This document shows, one piece after another, positions 27,217-35,505 of a stretch of 64,000 nt of DNA. Where the stretch lies: assembly GCF_000224065.1 (NCBI RefSeq), contig NZ_AFWT01000004.1:1-64000 (forward strand), in the 5' to 3' direction. A program made the position numbers and the translations under genes. The notes beneath the pieces are model-generated. The model was not told where the DNA came from, made no database searches, and worked only from the letters and a program-made list of their open reading frames with translations. Source of the stretch: Thiorhodococcus drewsii AZ1 (GTDB lineage: Bacteria; Pseudomonadota; Gammaproteobacteria; Chromatiales; Chromatiaceae). Position 1 is the stretch's first letter; each line of letters starts with the position of its first letter.

Positions 27217-28071
27217 TCAATCGCCGATGCGCCGAATCCGCAGGTTGTCGATGAGCCGCGCCCGCCCCAGATAGGCGGCTGCGAGCACCACCAGATCCTC
27301 GTCCTGCTCGGTCGCGGGCTCCAGATCGATAGCGGACCGGATACTCACGTAGTCAGGCCCGAGGCCCGCCTCGCGAATCATGCCGGTCGTGGCCGCCTCG
27401 ACCTCGGCGATATCGGCGCCAGCGGCCAGTCTCGACTCAACGGCAAGCAATGCCCGATGCAGTCCAGGCGCCAGGGCACGCTCCTCGGCGGTCAGATAGC
27501 CGTTGCGCGAACTCATGGCGAGGCCGTCTGATTCGCGCGCGATCGGCACGCCGACGATCTCGATCGGCATATTCAGGTCGGCGACCATACGCCGAATCAC
27601 GACAAGCTGCTGAAAATCCTTCTCGCCGAACAGGGCGACGTCCGGCTGAACCATGTTGAACAGCTTGCTGACGACGGTCGTGACGCCGACGAAGTGTCCG
27701 GGACGGGTCGCACCGCAGAGGATCGCCGAAAGACCGGGCACTTCGACACGGGTGTGCGACTCCTGGCCATGCGGATACATGACCTGGACCCCGGGCGTGA
27801 ACAGCAGATCGCAGCCGGCCTCGTCGAGTCGACGCCTATCCTCTTCGAGGGTCCGAGGATAGGCGCCCAGATCCTCGCTCGGACCGAACTGCAAGGGGTT
27901 GACGAAAATGCTTGCGACCACGCGATCGGCCCGTCGGCGCGCCTCCTCGATCAAGGAGATATGACCGCGATGCAGGTTGCCCATGGTGGGCACCAGCGCC
28001 AGACGCTGGCCGGCCAAGCGCCAGGCGGCAACGCGCCGACGCAGGTCTTGCAGAAGCTCGACAGATTCCAT
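27217..28071 (-). CDS. panC: Pantothenate synthetase
   Basis: The 284-residue product has the ATP-binding TMGNLHRGHISLIEEAR motif (HxGH), FVNPLQFGPSEDLGAYPRT, and the downstream FGEKDFQQL and MSSRNGYL (KMSKS-like) motifs of PanC. It condenses pantoate and beta-alanine with ATP in the cytoplasm. It follows panB by 26 bp in the pan operon. Confidence 0.97.
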   Translation of the reverse strand: MESVELLQDLRRRVAAWRLAGQRLALVPTMGNLHRGHISLIEEARRRADRVVASIFVNPLQFGPSEDLGAYPRTLEEDRRRLDEAGCDLLFTPGVQVMYPHGQESHTRVEVPGLSAILCGATRPGHFVGVTTVVSKLFNMVQPDVALFGEKDFQQLVVIRRMVADLNMPIEIVGVPIARESDGLAMSSRNGYLTAEERALAPGLHRALLAVESRLAAGADIAEVEAATTGMIREAGLGPDYVSIRSAIDLEPATEQDEDLVVLAAAYLGRARLIDNLRIRRIGD

Positions 28072-28097
28072 CGAAATCCGCTCTCAAGGGGTTCTAT

Positions 28098-28901
28098 TCA
28101 AAAAGGGGTTTCGGCGGCGGCGGGGAATGAACCCTCGCGCACCGCAGCGACATAGGCGGCGACCGCTGCGCCGATCGACTCGCGCCCGGTCATGAAATCG
28201 CGACTGAAACTCGGCGGACGGCCCGAATTGAGTCCGAGCATGTCATAGACCACCAGCACTTGACCGTCGCATTCAGCACCCGCACCAATCCCGATCACCG
28301 GGATGTTCAGGGTACGGGCGATCTCGCCAGCCAAGGCCGCCGGAACGCACTCCAGCACCAGCATCGTGGCACCCGCATCCTGCAGGGCGAGCGCATCGTG
28401 CCGGATCGCCTCGGCCGAGGCGTGATCGCGCCCCTGAAAGCGATAGCCACCGAGACGATTCACGGACTGCGGCATCAGCCCAAGATGACCGCAGACGGGC
28501 ACGCCCTGATCGGACAAGCGGCGCACGATCTCCATCACGGGCGCCCCGCCCTCGATCTTGACCACCTGCGCCCCGCCTTCCTGCATCAGCCGGGCGGCGG
28601 CATCGAAGGCTCGATCCGGGGTCGCACAGGCCAGAAATGGCAGATCGGCGACCAGCAGAGCCCGTTCGCAGCCACGTGAAACGCAGGCGGTATGGTAGAC
28701 CATCTGATCGAGCGTCACCGGGACCGTCGTGCGATGGCCCTGCAGCACCATGCCCAGCGAGTCCCCCACCAGCATGAGGTCGACCCCTGCGCTATCGAGC
28801 AGGCGCGCAAAACTGGCGTCGTAGCAGGTCAGAGAAACGATCCGCTCGCCTCGCGACTTCATCGCCGCGAGGGTTGAGACGGAGATGGGAACGGCAGACA
28901 T
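28098..28901 (-). CDS. panB: 3-methyl-2-oxobutanoate hydroxymethyltransferase
   Basis: The 267-residue product has the PanB signatures LTCYDASFARLLDSAGVDLM, VGDSLGMVLQGH, VKIEGG and GHLGLMPQSVN. It makes ketopantoate from ketoisovalerate and methylene-tetrahydrofolate, the first step of the pathway completed by panC and panD next door. The ATG at 28901 has a perfect GGAGG site five bases upstream; longer in-frame starts (to 29015) lack one. Confidence 0.97.
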   Translation of the reverse strand: MSAVPISVSTLAAMKSRGERIVSLTCYDASFARLLDSAGVDLMLVGDSLGMVLQGHRTTVPVTLDQMVYHTACVSRGCERALLVADLPFLACATPDRAFDAAARLMQEGGAQVVKIEGGAPVMEIVRRLSDQGVPVCGHLGLMPQSVNRLGGYRFQGRDHASAEAIRHDALALQDAGATMLVLECVPAALAGEIARTLNIPVIGIGAGAECDGQVLVVYDMLGLNSGRPPSFSRDFMTGRESIGAAVAAYVAAVREGSFPAAAETPF

Positions 28902-29165
28902 CGATGCCTCCGAGTGAGAGTTAAAGGGTTGGATGCGGGTCACTGTGCGGATATGCCATTGACGCACCCGAACGACAAGCCACCCGCCCCGGAAACACAG
29001 CCATTGCTCGCGCAAGAGCCGCGACAGAAGCCCTGGAAGATAAAATTCAGGATGCAGACGATAACGACAGGACCGAAACGGCGCTACCTCATTGACCCGA
29101 GTCGAGCCTGACGAGCGCCGGATCCAGGATCCAGCACTCGACCGCCCGGCGGATACCGAATCGAC

Positions 29166-30506
29166 TCAGCCCGGCACCTCGCTGGCGGTGTCCGCCGGCT
29201 TACGCCGACGACGACGCGAGCGAGATCTTCGCCGCTTGCCACCGGATTCGGTCATGCTGGCGCGCTCCTGGCTGCTGGCATCCTGGAAACGGGTCCACCA
29301 GGTGGCCAACTCGGGATCGGCCTCACCGGCCTCGGCACGCAAGACCAGAAAATCGTAGGCCGCGCGAAAGCGCGGATGGGTAATGAGACGGTAAGGCCGC
29401 TTACCCTCGCGCTGAGCCAACCGATGCTGCAACGCCCAAATCTCGCGCATGGGCAAGGAGAAACGCTTGGGGATCGCGACCAGGGACTGCTGGTCGGAGC
29501 AGACCGCGCTGGAGGCCGCGTGAATGGCGTCAGCCTCGGCGACGCCGTCCGCCACCAGCCGTTCGTAGGCCAGACGCACCGGCTCCCACAGGATGATCGC
29601 AAACAGGAAGGCCGGCGTGGTCGGCTTACCCTCCTGCAGACGCAGATCGGTATTGGCCAACCCGCGACTGACGAAGGTCAAGGGGAACTCCTGATGCTGC
29701 TGCGTCAGACAGGCCTCGGTAGCCGGAAAAAGATGCCCGAAGAGCCCGTAGTGACGCAGCTTCTCGAAGACCGCCAAACCGTAGCCCGAATGAAGCAGCT
29801 TGATGAGCTCGTCGAACAGGCGCGCGGCGGGGATATCGTGCAGCAGATGCCCCAGGGTAAACAGCGGCGCTTCGGTCGCGGACTCGATGTTGAAGCCCAG
29901 CTTGCAGGCGAAACGCACCGCGCGCAGCATCCGCACCGGATCCTCCCGATAACGCTGATCCGGATCGCCAATGAAACGCACGCGACCGGCTCTCAGGTCG
30001 TCCAGTCCGCCGGCGTAGTCGATCAGCGAAAAATCGGCGATATCGTAGTAGAGCGCATTGATGGTGAAGTCCCGTCGCAGCGCATCTTCCTCGATGGAGC
30101 CGTAGCTGTTGTCGCGCACGATCATGCCGTTTTCCAAACGGCGATCCGTGTCATCGCCCTCCTCCCCACTGCCGCGGAAGGTTGCGACCTCAATGATGTC
30201 CCTGCCGAAATGGACATGCGCCAGGCGGAACCGCCGGCCGATCAGGCGGCAGTTGCGAAACACCTGCCGAACCTGTTCCGGGGTCGCGTCGGTCGCGATA
30301 TCGAAGTCCTTCGGCTCATGTCCGAGCAGGAGGTCGCGCACGCCGCCTCCCACGAGATGGGCCTGAAAATTCTCCTGCCGTAACCGGTACAGCACCTTGA
30401 GCGCATGCTCACTGATATTGGCACGGGAGATATTGTGTTCCGGGCGCGGCACGATCCGAGGGAGCGCCGTGCACGGCATATCTGATGATGGGTCGGATTC
30501 CTGCAT
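29166..30506 (-). CDS. pcnB: Poly(A) polymerase I
   Basis: The product carries the class II nucleotidyltransferase motif of PcnB: AHLVGGGVRDLLLGHEPKDF followed by DIATDATPEQV, then RRDFTINALYYD, YREDPVRMLRAVRFACKLGF, and a very basic C-terminal tail (KRRRSRSRRRRRK). It adds 3' poly(A) tails that promote RNA decay. The start is uncertain: ATG at 30506 is chosen, but an in-frame ATG at 30578 is also possible. In many gammaproteobacteria folK follows pcnB and precedes panB; here 264 bp without folK separate them. Confidence 0.93.
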   Translation of the reverse strand: MQESDPSSDMPCTALPRIVPRPEHNISRANISEHALKVLYRLRQENFQAHLVGGGVRDLLLGHEPKDFDIATDATPEQVRQVFRNCRLIGRRFRLAHVHFGRDIIEVATFRGSGEEGDDTDRRLENGMIVRDNSYGSIEEDALRRDFTINALYYDIADFSLIDYAGGLDDLRAGRVRFIGDPDQRYREDPVRMLRAVRFACKLGFNIESATEAPLFTLGHLLHDIPAARLFDELIKLLHSGYGLAVFEKLRHYGLFGHLFPATEACLTQQHQEFPLTFVSRGLANTDLRLQEGKPTTPAFLFAIILWEPVRLAYERLVADGVAEADAIHAASSAVCSDQQSLVAIPKRFSLPMREIWALQHRLAQREGKRPYRLITHPRFRAAYDFLVLRAEAGEADPELATWWTRFQDASSQERASMTESGGKRRRSRSRRRRRKPADTASEVPG

Positions 30507-30625
30507 GACCGTAACTAGAAGCGGATTCCTTGTGGCGCCAAGGCGATAACCAGAAGCTCGGGATGGCGTAACGACCATCGACCTACCCAGATATCACCGT
30601 CGAAAGGGCGATATTAACAGCACGC

Positions 30626-30653
30626 TTGTCGTGCGAAAGAATTTGCGTATAAT
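30626..30653 (+). promoter_or_regulatory. Sigma-70 promoter of tRNA-Glu
   Basis: TTGTCG (30626-30631) is followed by a 16-bp spacer and a perfect TATAAT (30648-30653). A GC-rich ACGCC discriminator follows, typical of stringently controlled stable RNA promoters. The tRNA begins 23 bp after the -10 element. Confidence 0.8.
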
Positions 30654-30676
30654 ACGCCTTTCTTAAGCGCATTACT

Positions 30677-30751
30677 GCTCTCTTCGTCTAGTGGTTAGGA
30701 CGCTGGCCTCTCACGCCGGTAACAGGGGTTCGAATCCCCTAGGGAGTACCA
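30677..30751 (+). tRNA. tRNA-Glu (anticodon CTC)
   Basis: A complete 75-base cloverleaf with encoded CCA. Acceptor GCTCTCT pairs with AGGGAGT (two G.U pairs, including 1:72), the anticodon stem CTGGC/GCCGG encloses loop CTCTCAC with anticodon CTC, and the T-arm is AGGGG-TTCGAAT-CCCCT. Confidence 0.95.
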
Positions 30752-30756
30752 ATTCC

Positions 30757-30793
30757 AAAAAAGGGCCTTGCCGCACGGCAAGGCCCTTTTTTT
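30757..30793 (+). terminator. Rho-independent terminator of tRNA-Glu
   Basis: A 10-bp GC-rich stem (GGGCCTTGCC/GGCAAGGCCC), extended by an A-run and a T-run, encloses a GCAC loop and is followed by seven T. It lies six bases after the tRNA CCA. Confidence 0.95.
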
Positions 30794-30876
30794 GTGCGCG
30801 AAAAAGACGCGCAACCGCGCTTCGCGAGACCATCCATCTCGCCCCACAGCACCAGATTTCACGCCGACAAAACGCA

Positions 30877-30912
30877 ATCGGCGCCGATTGCCCTAAAGCA
30901 ACCGGCGCCGAT
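30877..30912 (-). terminator. Hairpin downstream of pucA, probable terminator
   Basis: A 15-bp stem with one mismatch (ATCGGCGCCGATTGC against GCAACCGGCGCCGAT) encloses a six-base loop. On the minus strand it is followed by TGCGTTTTG. It lies about 90 bp after the pucA stop, so it is probably the end of the puc transcript. Confidence 0.65.
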
Positions 30913-31003
30913 GCGGATCTCACTCGACGCTGACCTCGACCAGATGCTACCCCCCACACCTCACGGTGCTTCGATACATCGATCAGCCAACGCCGAAGTC
31001 AGA

Positions 31004-31153
31004 TCACTGCCAGCCCAGACCGACCGAGAAAACGACAGCGTGGACGGCGATAGCCAGAACCAGCACTGCGAAGAAAATAGGCATCAGCCAGGTCGCAGGG
31101 TTCACAACGAGCCAGATCTTCCAATCGTCAGCAGGATTGCTAGGTTTGCTCAT
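31004..31153 (-). CDS. pucA: Light-harvesting (LH2-type) alpha polypeptide
   Basis: A 49-residue polypeptide starting MSKPSNPADDWKIWLVVNPA and ending VHAVVFSVGLGWQ. It has one membrane helix (about residues 20-45) with His38 placed to bind bacteriochlorophyll, and the KIWLVVNP N-terminus of purple bacterial antenna alpha chains. It follows pucB by 25 bp, so alpha and beta are made together for the same ring. It is short and easy to miss by length-filtered calling. Confidence 0.93.
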   Translation of the reverse strand: MSKPSNPADDWKIWLVVNPATWLMPIFFAVLVLAIAVHAVVFSVGLGWQ

Positions 31154-31178
31154 GATATTGGCCTCGTGTTAACTCGAA

Positions 31179-31310
31179 TTAGAACCAGGGGTTGGCGGCG
31201 AGGACGAACAGGTGCGCCAGGGCAGCCAGACCGACGAATGCGGTGTAGGTGACCTTGAACTGCTCGTGGAATTCTTTTGCTTGCTGATCGGTCAAACCGG
31301 AAAGACTCAT
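31179..31310 (-). CDS. pucB: Light-harvesting (LH2-type) beta polypeptide
   Basis: The chosen start gives a 43-residue polypeptide: MSLSGLTDQQAKEFHEQFKV, then one membrane helix with AALAHLFVLAANPWF. The His in LAHL binds bacteriochlorophyll; the aromatic NPWF end is typical of antenna beta chains. The ATG at 31310 has a GGAGA site eight bases upstream. An in-frame ATG at 31325 and a GTG at 31382 are possible; the GTG has a GGAGG ten bases upstream and would add a 24-residue basic N-terminal tail. LH2 (puc) rather than LH1 is inferred from TYTAFVGLAALAHLF. Confidence 0.93.
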   Translation of the reverse strand: MSLSGLTDQQAKEFHEQFKVTYTAFVGLAALAHLFVLAANPWF

Positions 31311-31523
31311 TTGCTCGGTCTCCATGCGGGGTTTGCTGGTAACACCACCCTTAGGGGCGGCAGGGATTCTCTTGTCAGCCACTTAAAGCTGGCCTCCGTA
31401 CGGGTAACACTGACGCCGCCTTATCATGGTCAGATGGATGGCGCCGTGACGCTGACCGCTGAAACAATGCCCTATCCGATCTCACAAACCGCTGGACCGG
31501 GAGGACTGCCGTGCGATCTTGTG

Positions 31524-31567
31524 TGTCATCTTAGCTTTACACTGGATATTGTCAACATGAATTTACA
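31524..31567 (-). promoter_or_regulatory. puc promoter with two PpsR/CrtJ operators
   Basis: Two exact TGT-N12-ACA motifs, the consensus for the photosynthesis repressor PpsR/CrtJ, lie at 31524-31541 and 31550-31567. On the minus strand TTGACA (31555-31550), a 16-bp spacer and TAAGAT (31533-31528) form a sigma-70-like promoter that overlaps both operators, as expected for repression under oxygen. The start of pucB is about 145-215 bp downstream, depending on start choice; the rest of 31311-31649 holds no gene. Confidence 0.85.
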
Positions 31568-31649
31568 CGCAAATATCACCTGATCAGCAGCGGGATCGAA
31601 ACACACCAGGTCTCCACCCAGAGGCCACTCACACCAAACCATGTGAATT

Positions 31650-32282
31650 CTATGGAATTCCAATCAGTTTGTGCATCTGGACGGTCAATCGCCAATGCGG
31701 ATGCGACTTGCAATACATCAAGGCCGCCTCGGTATTCCCGGACACGTCGGATCCATCCATCGGTTGCAGAAAAAACTGCTCGAACGCCAATCCATCGAAA
31801 CACTCGGGCGGGGCCTCGGGCTGGGGATAGACCAGCTTGAGTTCATTCCCAGATCTCACTCGCAACTCAGTCCCCGCCTTAGGACTGACGCAAACCCAAT
31901 CGATCCCTGACGGCACGGGAAGCGTCCCATTGGTCTCGACCGCGATGAGACAACCACGCGCATGCAGCGCCTGGATGAGTGCCGAATCGAGCTGCAGCAG
32001 CGGTTCGCCGCCGGTACAGACCACATAAGGCGCAACCGAGTCATCGGGCCAGAGCGCGCGAATGCGCTCGGCGAGCAACTCAGCATCCTCGAAACGTCCA
32101 CCACCCTCACCGTCAGTCCCGCGAAAATCGGTATCGCAAAAACGACAGATCGCACCGGCACGATCCGCCTCGCGGCCACTCCAGAGATTGCACCCTGCAA
32201 AGCGACAAAAAACGGCCGGACGCCCGGCCTGGGCGCCCTCCCCCTGCAGGGTGTAGAAGATCTCCTTGACGCTGTAGCTCAT
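31650..32282 (-). CDS. queE: 7-carboxy-7-deazaguanine synthase (radical SAM)
   Basis: The 210-residue product has the QueE N-terminus VKEIFYTLQGEGAQAGRPAVF, the radical SAM cysteines as CNLWSGREADRAGAICRFCD (long spacing between first and second Cys, as in the E. coli type), and VCTGGEPLLQLD. It converts carboxytetrahydropterin to carboxy-deazaguanine in queuosine synthesis. Its ATG overlaps the queD stop (ATGA), completing queC-queD-queE. Confidence 0.95.
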   Translation of the reverse strand: MSYSVKEIFYTLQGEGAQAGRPAVFCRFAGCNLWSGREADRAGAICRFCDTDFRGTDGEGGGRFEDAELLAERIRALWPDDSVAPYVVCTGGEPLLQLDSALIQALHARGCLIAVETNGTLPVPSGIDWVCVSPKAGTELRVRSGNELKLVYPQPEAPPECFDGLAFEQFFLQPMDGSDVSGNTEAALMYCKSHPHWRLTVQMHKLIGIP

Positions 32283-33373
32283 GACGGCAGCGCCGGACCC
32301 AGCTCGCCCCAGCAGAGCGAGGCACCGCAGCCCGGGGTCTCGTGCAGATCGATCCGATCCATCTGAGGCAGCACGCCGGCAACCGACTCGCGGATCCAGA
32401 GCGCCAAACTGCCCGAATCGGCTGCCGACAGATGCGGCAACCCATCGAGCCGATGATGATCGAGCTGGCGATAGACGGGATTGAAGAGCTGCTTGACGTC
32501 ACCGTAGTCCACCGTCCAACCGAGCACGCGGTCAAGCGGTGCCGTCAGATGCAGCCTCAACAGATAGCTGTGACCGTGGAGCCGGCGGCGCGAATCACCC
32601 TCCGGCGCCCGCGACAGACTGAGCGCGGCCTCGAAGCGCTGCTCCTTCCAGATCCGATAATGGGTCCCGTCGTAATGACAGCCGGCGGTCGCGGTTTCGT
32701 AGACCGTTACCCAAGACAGCGCCGGAAGCCGAGACGACAGCCGCTCCCAAATCCAGCGCGAAAGCATCTCGCTGGTCGGATTCTCCAGACCCGGAATCTC
32801 ATTGAGACAGGCATGATGCAGCTCGGCCTGCAGCGGCGCCCAGAGCGTCGCGAGCCGGTCGAAATCGACGCCCATATCCGCGTCCGCCAGACTCTGATCG
32901 GCGTGCAGGATGACCTCGAATCCGTGTCCGTGCATCCGTCCGCACTGATGCCCCTCGGGCACGTTCGGCAGTCGATGCGCAGCCTCGAAACGGAAGCGGC
33001 GCCAGACATGCACGCGTCCCTCGCCCTCCAGATCCGCTCCCTGATCGCGCGTGCTCTGAACGCCAATCGAGGCGATCTCAGGCACATCCAGCCGCGCATG
33101 CAGCCAGCGCGCCAGATTCTCATCGGTCGGTACCGGCAGGAATTCGTTGAGATCGCGATAGTCGAGCACATCGACCGCGCGCGCGAGCGACTCGGAGAGC
33201 GCACCGGCTTCGGCGCCTGGGAAGCCGCCCCAACCACACGGCAACTGCGCGCGGACCTTGGCGAGGAAACTGTGACCATGCAACCGTCGGGCACGATGCC
33301 CTTCGGGAAGAATGGCGACACGCCGGGCCGCCTCGAACGGCGCGGCGGCAACATGGAAAAGCTGTTCGGTCAT
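32279..33373 (-). CDS. queD: QueD family protein with three tandem PTPS-like domains
   Basis: The 364-residue product is about three times the usual QueD length and contains three 6-pyruvoyltetrahydropterin synthase-like units. Unit 1 (about 5-115) keeps H32 and H34 of HGH but has FEAARR instead of FxAAH and no catalytic Cys. Unit 2 (about 125-235) is complete: FEAAH (His133), [11 protein letters not shown] (Cys144, His148, His150), HHACL, NPTSE and VYET (Glu226). Unit 3 (about 243-358) keeps HGH and HET but has FEAAL and no Cys. Only the middle unit looks able to make carboxytetrahydropterin. The ATG at 33373 overlaps the queC stop. The flanking units may be structural. Confidence 0.9.
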   Translation of the reverse strand: MTEQLFHVAAAPFEAARRVAILPEGHRARRLHGHSFLAKVRAQLPCGWGGFPGAEAGALSESLARAVDVLDYRDLNEFLPVPTDENLARWLHARLDVPEIASIGVQSTRDQGADLEGEGRVHVWRRFRFEAAHRLPNVPEGHQCGRMHGHGFEVILHADQSLADADMGVDFDRLATLWAPLQAELHHACLNEIPGLENPTSEMLSRWIWERLSSRLPALSWVTVYETATAGCHYDGTHYRIWKEQRFEAALSLSRAPEGDSRRRLHGHSYLLRLHLTAPLDRVLGWTVDYGDVKQLFNPVYRQLDHHRLDGLPHLSAADSGSLALWIRESVAGVLPQMDRIDLHETPGCGASLCWGELGPALPS

Positions 33374-34068
33374 GCCTCTTTCTCGAAACGGACGAGGAGC
33401 GGATCGCGAAGACCAGCCTCCGCAAAACCCTTCGCCCGCAATAAACAGGAATCGCAGAAGCCACAGGGCCGGCCATCCTCGCCCGGATCGTAGCAACTGC
33501 TGGTCAGCCCATAGTCGACACCCAAACGCACACCGCGCCGGATAATCTCGGCCTTGGACAGCTCGATCAGAGGCGCATGCACATGAAAGCGCTGACGCCC
33601 CTCGACGCCCGAGGCGGTTGCCAGATTGGCCAGACGCTCGAAGGCATCGATGTATTCCGGACGACAGTCCGGATAGCCCGAATAATCGAGCGCGTTGACC
33701 CCAACGAAGATATCGCTCGCACCCAGCACCTCGGCCCAGGCAAGCGCAAACGACAGAAAAACCGTATTGCGAGCTGGCACATAGGTGACCGGAATCCCAT
33801 CCGACATCGCATTCGTTTCGCGCCCCTTCGGAACGTCGACATCGTCGGTGAGCGCCGATCCGCCGAATCGTCGCAAATCGATGTCGGCGATCACATGCTC
33901 GGCGACCCCCATCGACTCGGCGACGCGCCCAGCGGAGTCCAGCTCCACCGCATGCCTCTGACCATAACGAAAAGAGAGCGCATAGGGGACATAGCCCTCC
34001 GATTTGGCGATCGCCAACGCGGTCGTCGAGTCGAGCCCGCCACTCAATAGAATCACTGCGCGCTTCAT
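33370..34068 (-). CDS. queC: 7-cyano-7-deazaguanine synthase
   Basis: The 232-residue product has the PP-loop [15 protein letters not shown], the FRYGQRH motif and the four-cysteine zinc site [20 protein letters not shown]. It turns carboxy-deazaguanine into preQ0 with ATP and ammonia. First gene of the queC-queD-queE operon, with ATGA overlaps throughout; it is divergent from the cytochrome b561 gene, with only 105 bp between the two starts. Confidence 0.97.
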   Translation of the reverse strand: MKRAVILLSGGLDSTTALAIAKSEGYVPYALSFRYGQRHAVELDSAGRVAESMGVAEHVIADIDLRRFGGSALTDDVDVPKGRETNAMSDGIPVTYVPARNTVFLSFALAWAEVLGASDIFVGVNALDYSGYPDCRPEYIDAFERLANLATASGVEGRQRFHVHAPLIELSKAEIIRRGVRLGVDYGLTSSCYDPGEDGRPCGFCDSCLLRAKGFAEAGLRDPLLVRFEKEA

Positions 34069-34173
34069 CGCATTACCTCAATCGCTGCTCTGGAGAGATG
34101 GACGGCTTGGCGTCAAACCTCACCTTGGGCGACACTCGCCACATCACTTAATCAAAGACCCGATTCCAAACAG

Positions 34174-34869
34174 ATGCAAAAGAACCGAATCAAACTCTGG
34201 GACCTTCCGACCCGCATCACCCACTGGGCACTCTTCGTCCTGGTGGCGATCGCCTTCGTGACCGGGCTGACGGGCGGCAATCTGGTTACCTGGCATGGTT
34301 GGGCGGGACTCGCCATCCTCGGACTGGTCGTCTTCCGACTCGCCTGGGGCGTACTGGGATCCACCTACGCCCGTTTCAGCACCTTCGTGCGCGGCCCGGG
34401 CGCCATTCTCGACTATCTCAGAGGTCGCTGGCATGGACTCGGTCACAACCCACTGGGCGCGCTGTCGGTCCTGACCCTGCTGGCCCTGCTGGCGTTTCAA
34501 TGTCTGACCGGACTCTTTGCGACCGACGACATCGCCTTCGAGGGACCGCTCCAGGATTTGGTCGGAGGCGACACGAGCCGCTGGCTGAGCAGTCTGCATC
34601 GCCAGGCGATCTGGCTGATCGGCGGCCTCGTCTGCCTTCATATCCTGGCCATCCTCTTCTACAGCCTGGTGCATCGGGACAACATGATTGGACCCATGCT
34701 GAGCGGCCGTAAGGAGGTCGAGGATCCCAGCGCCCGCTCAGCCACCGGAGGCGGACCGATTGCCTTCCTGCTCGCCGCCGCAATCGCGGTCGGAGCGGTC
34801 TGGATCGCCAACGGCGGCCTGCTGACCACCCCACCTCCAACACCGCCCGCATCCATTCCCACTTGGTAA
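34174..34869 (+). CDS. Cytochrome b561-type membrane protein
   Basis: The 231-residue protein resembles hydrogenase-type cytochrome b561 subunits. It has four membrane helices with haem-ligand candidates in ITHWALFVLVAIAFVTG, VTWHGWAG, SLHRQAIWLIGGLVCLHIL, and a fifth hydrophobic C-terminal segment (IAFLLAAAIAVGAVWIA) ending in a Pro-rich tail. It probably moves electrons between quinone and a periplasmic partner. Its end meets the end of the cytochrome c' gene across a shared hairpin, so the two are convergent; a functional link between such pairs is plausible but not shown here. Confidence 0.87.
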   Translation: MQKNRIKLWDLPTRITHWALFVLVAIAFVTGLTGGNLVTWHGWAGLAILGLVVFRLAWGVLGSTYARFSTFVRGPGAILDYLRGRWHGLGHNPLGALSVLTLLALLAFQCLTGLFATDDIAFEGPLQDLVGGDTSRWLSSLHRQAIWLIGGLVCLHILAILFYSLVHRDNMIGPMLSGRKEVEDPSARSATGGGPIAFLLAAAIAVGAVWIANGGLLTTPPPTPPASIPTW

Positions 34870-34877
34870 TGCGCAAA

Positions 34878-34911
34878 CGCGAAAGGCCGTCCGCGAGGAC
34901 GGCCTTTCGCG
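34878..34911. terminator. Bidirectional terminator between cytochrome b561 and cytochrome c'
   Basis: A perfect 15-bp stem (CGCGAAAGGCCGTCC and complement) encloses a GCGA tetraloop. It sits between convergent genes. Only a short A/T-containing tail is present on each side. Confidence 0.85.
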
Positions 34912-34931
34912 ACGATCAAAAACGCGTCCGA

Positions 34932-35399
34932 TCAGTCGTCGGCGCGATACTTCTTGTGGCACGCCTTACAGGCAGCACCCAGGTCGCCGAACGCCGACTT
35001 CACTGCAGCCTTGTCACCGCCATCGGCGACTGAGGCGAGATTGTCAGCAGCCGCCACGAAATCGTGGGCCAACCGACCGACGTCTTCCATGTTCTCGAAG
35101 AGCTCCGGCTTCACGTACGTCTTGACGTCTCCGATATCCTTATCGGTGCCCGGCCCGTAGAGCGCACCCATACCCGAATTGGCGATGGCGGCAATGGTAT
35201 TGGCGGCAGCCGACACCTGATCCGCATTGTACTCGCCCTGGAGATTCGCCTTGATCTTACCCATGTTCCAGCCCATGAAGCTGTAACCAGCCTGACGAAT
35301 CTGGATCTGCTCCTCGGGCTTGAGGTCAGAGGCGAAAGCGGCACTGGCGAGGACGACGGCGGCAAGACCGACGGCTGAGCTGGCTAGCATTCGTTTCAT
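34932..35399 (-). CDS. cycP: Cytochrome c'
   Basis: A 155-residue precursor: a signal peptide (MKRMLASSAVGLAAVVLASA, cleavage near AFA-SDL) and a four-helix mature protein. The C-terminal haem site is CKACHKKY, and the N-terminal block is QAGYSFMGWNMGKIKANL, which is characteristic of Chromatiaceae cytochrome c'; the Tyr in this block sits on the distal haem face in the Allochromatium-type protein. It is periplasmic and binds NO and CO. The ATG at 35399 has a GGAG site; the TTG at 35405 is not needed. A perfect inverted repeat lies 41-65 bp upstream. Confidence 0.96.
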   Translation of the reverse strand: MKRMLASSAVGLAAVVLASAAFASDLKPEEQIQIRQAGYSFMGWNMGKIKANLQGEYNADQVSAAANTIAAIANSGMGALYGPGTDKDIGDVKTYVKPELFENMEDVGRLAHDFVAAADNLASVADGGDKAAVKSAFGDLGAACKACHKKYRADD

Positions 35400-35439
35400 C
35401 GACAATCTCCATTGATTTTTGGAATTTCACTAAGGTCTA

Positions 35440-35464
35440 GATATCTCGACCCATTCGAGATATC
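35440..35464. promoter_or_regulatory. Perfect 10-bp inverted repeat upstream of cycP
   Basis: GATATCTCGA, a five-base spacer, then TCGAGATATC. It lies 41-65 bp upstream of cycP and 42 bp beyond the stop of the M48 protease gene, both on the minus strand. It could be an operator for cycP or a hairpin ending the upstream gene; no U-tract follows it, which favours an operator. Confidence 0.6.
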
Positions 35465-35505
35465 GACAGCGACCCATTCCCCACGAGATCCCACGCAACA
35501 GACGA

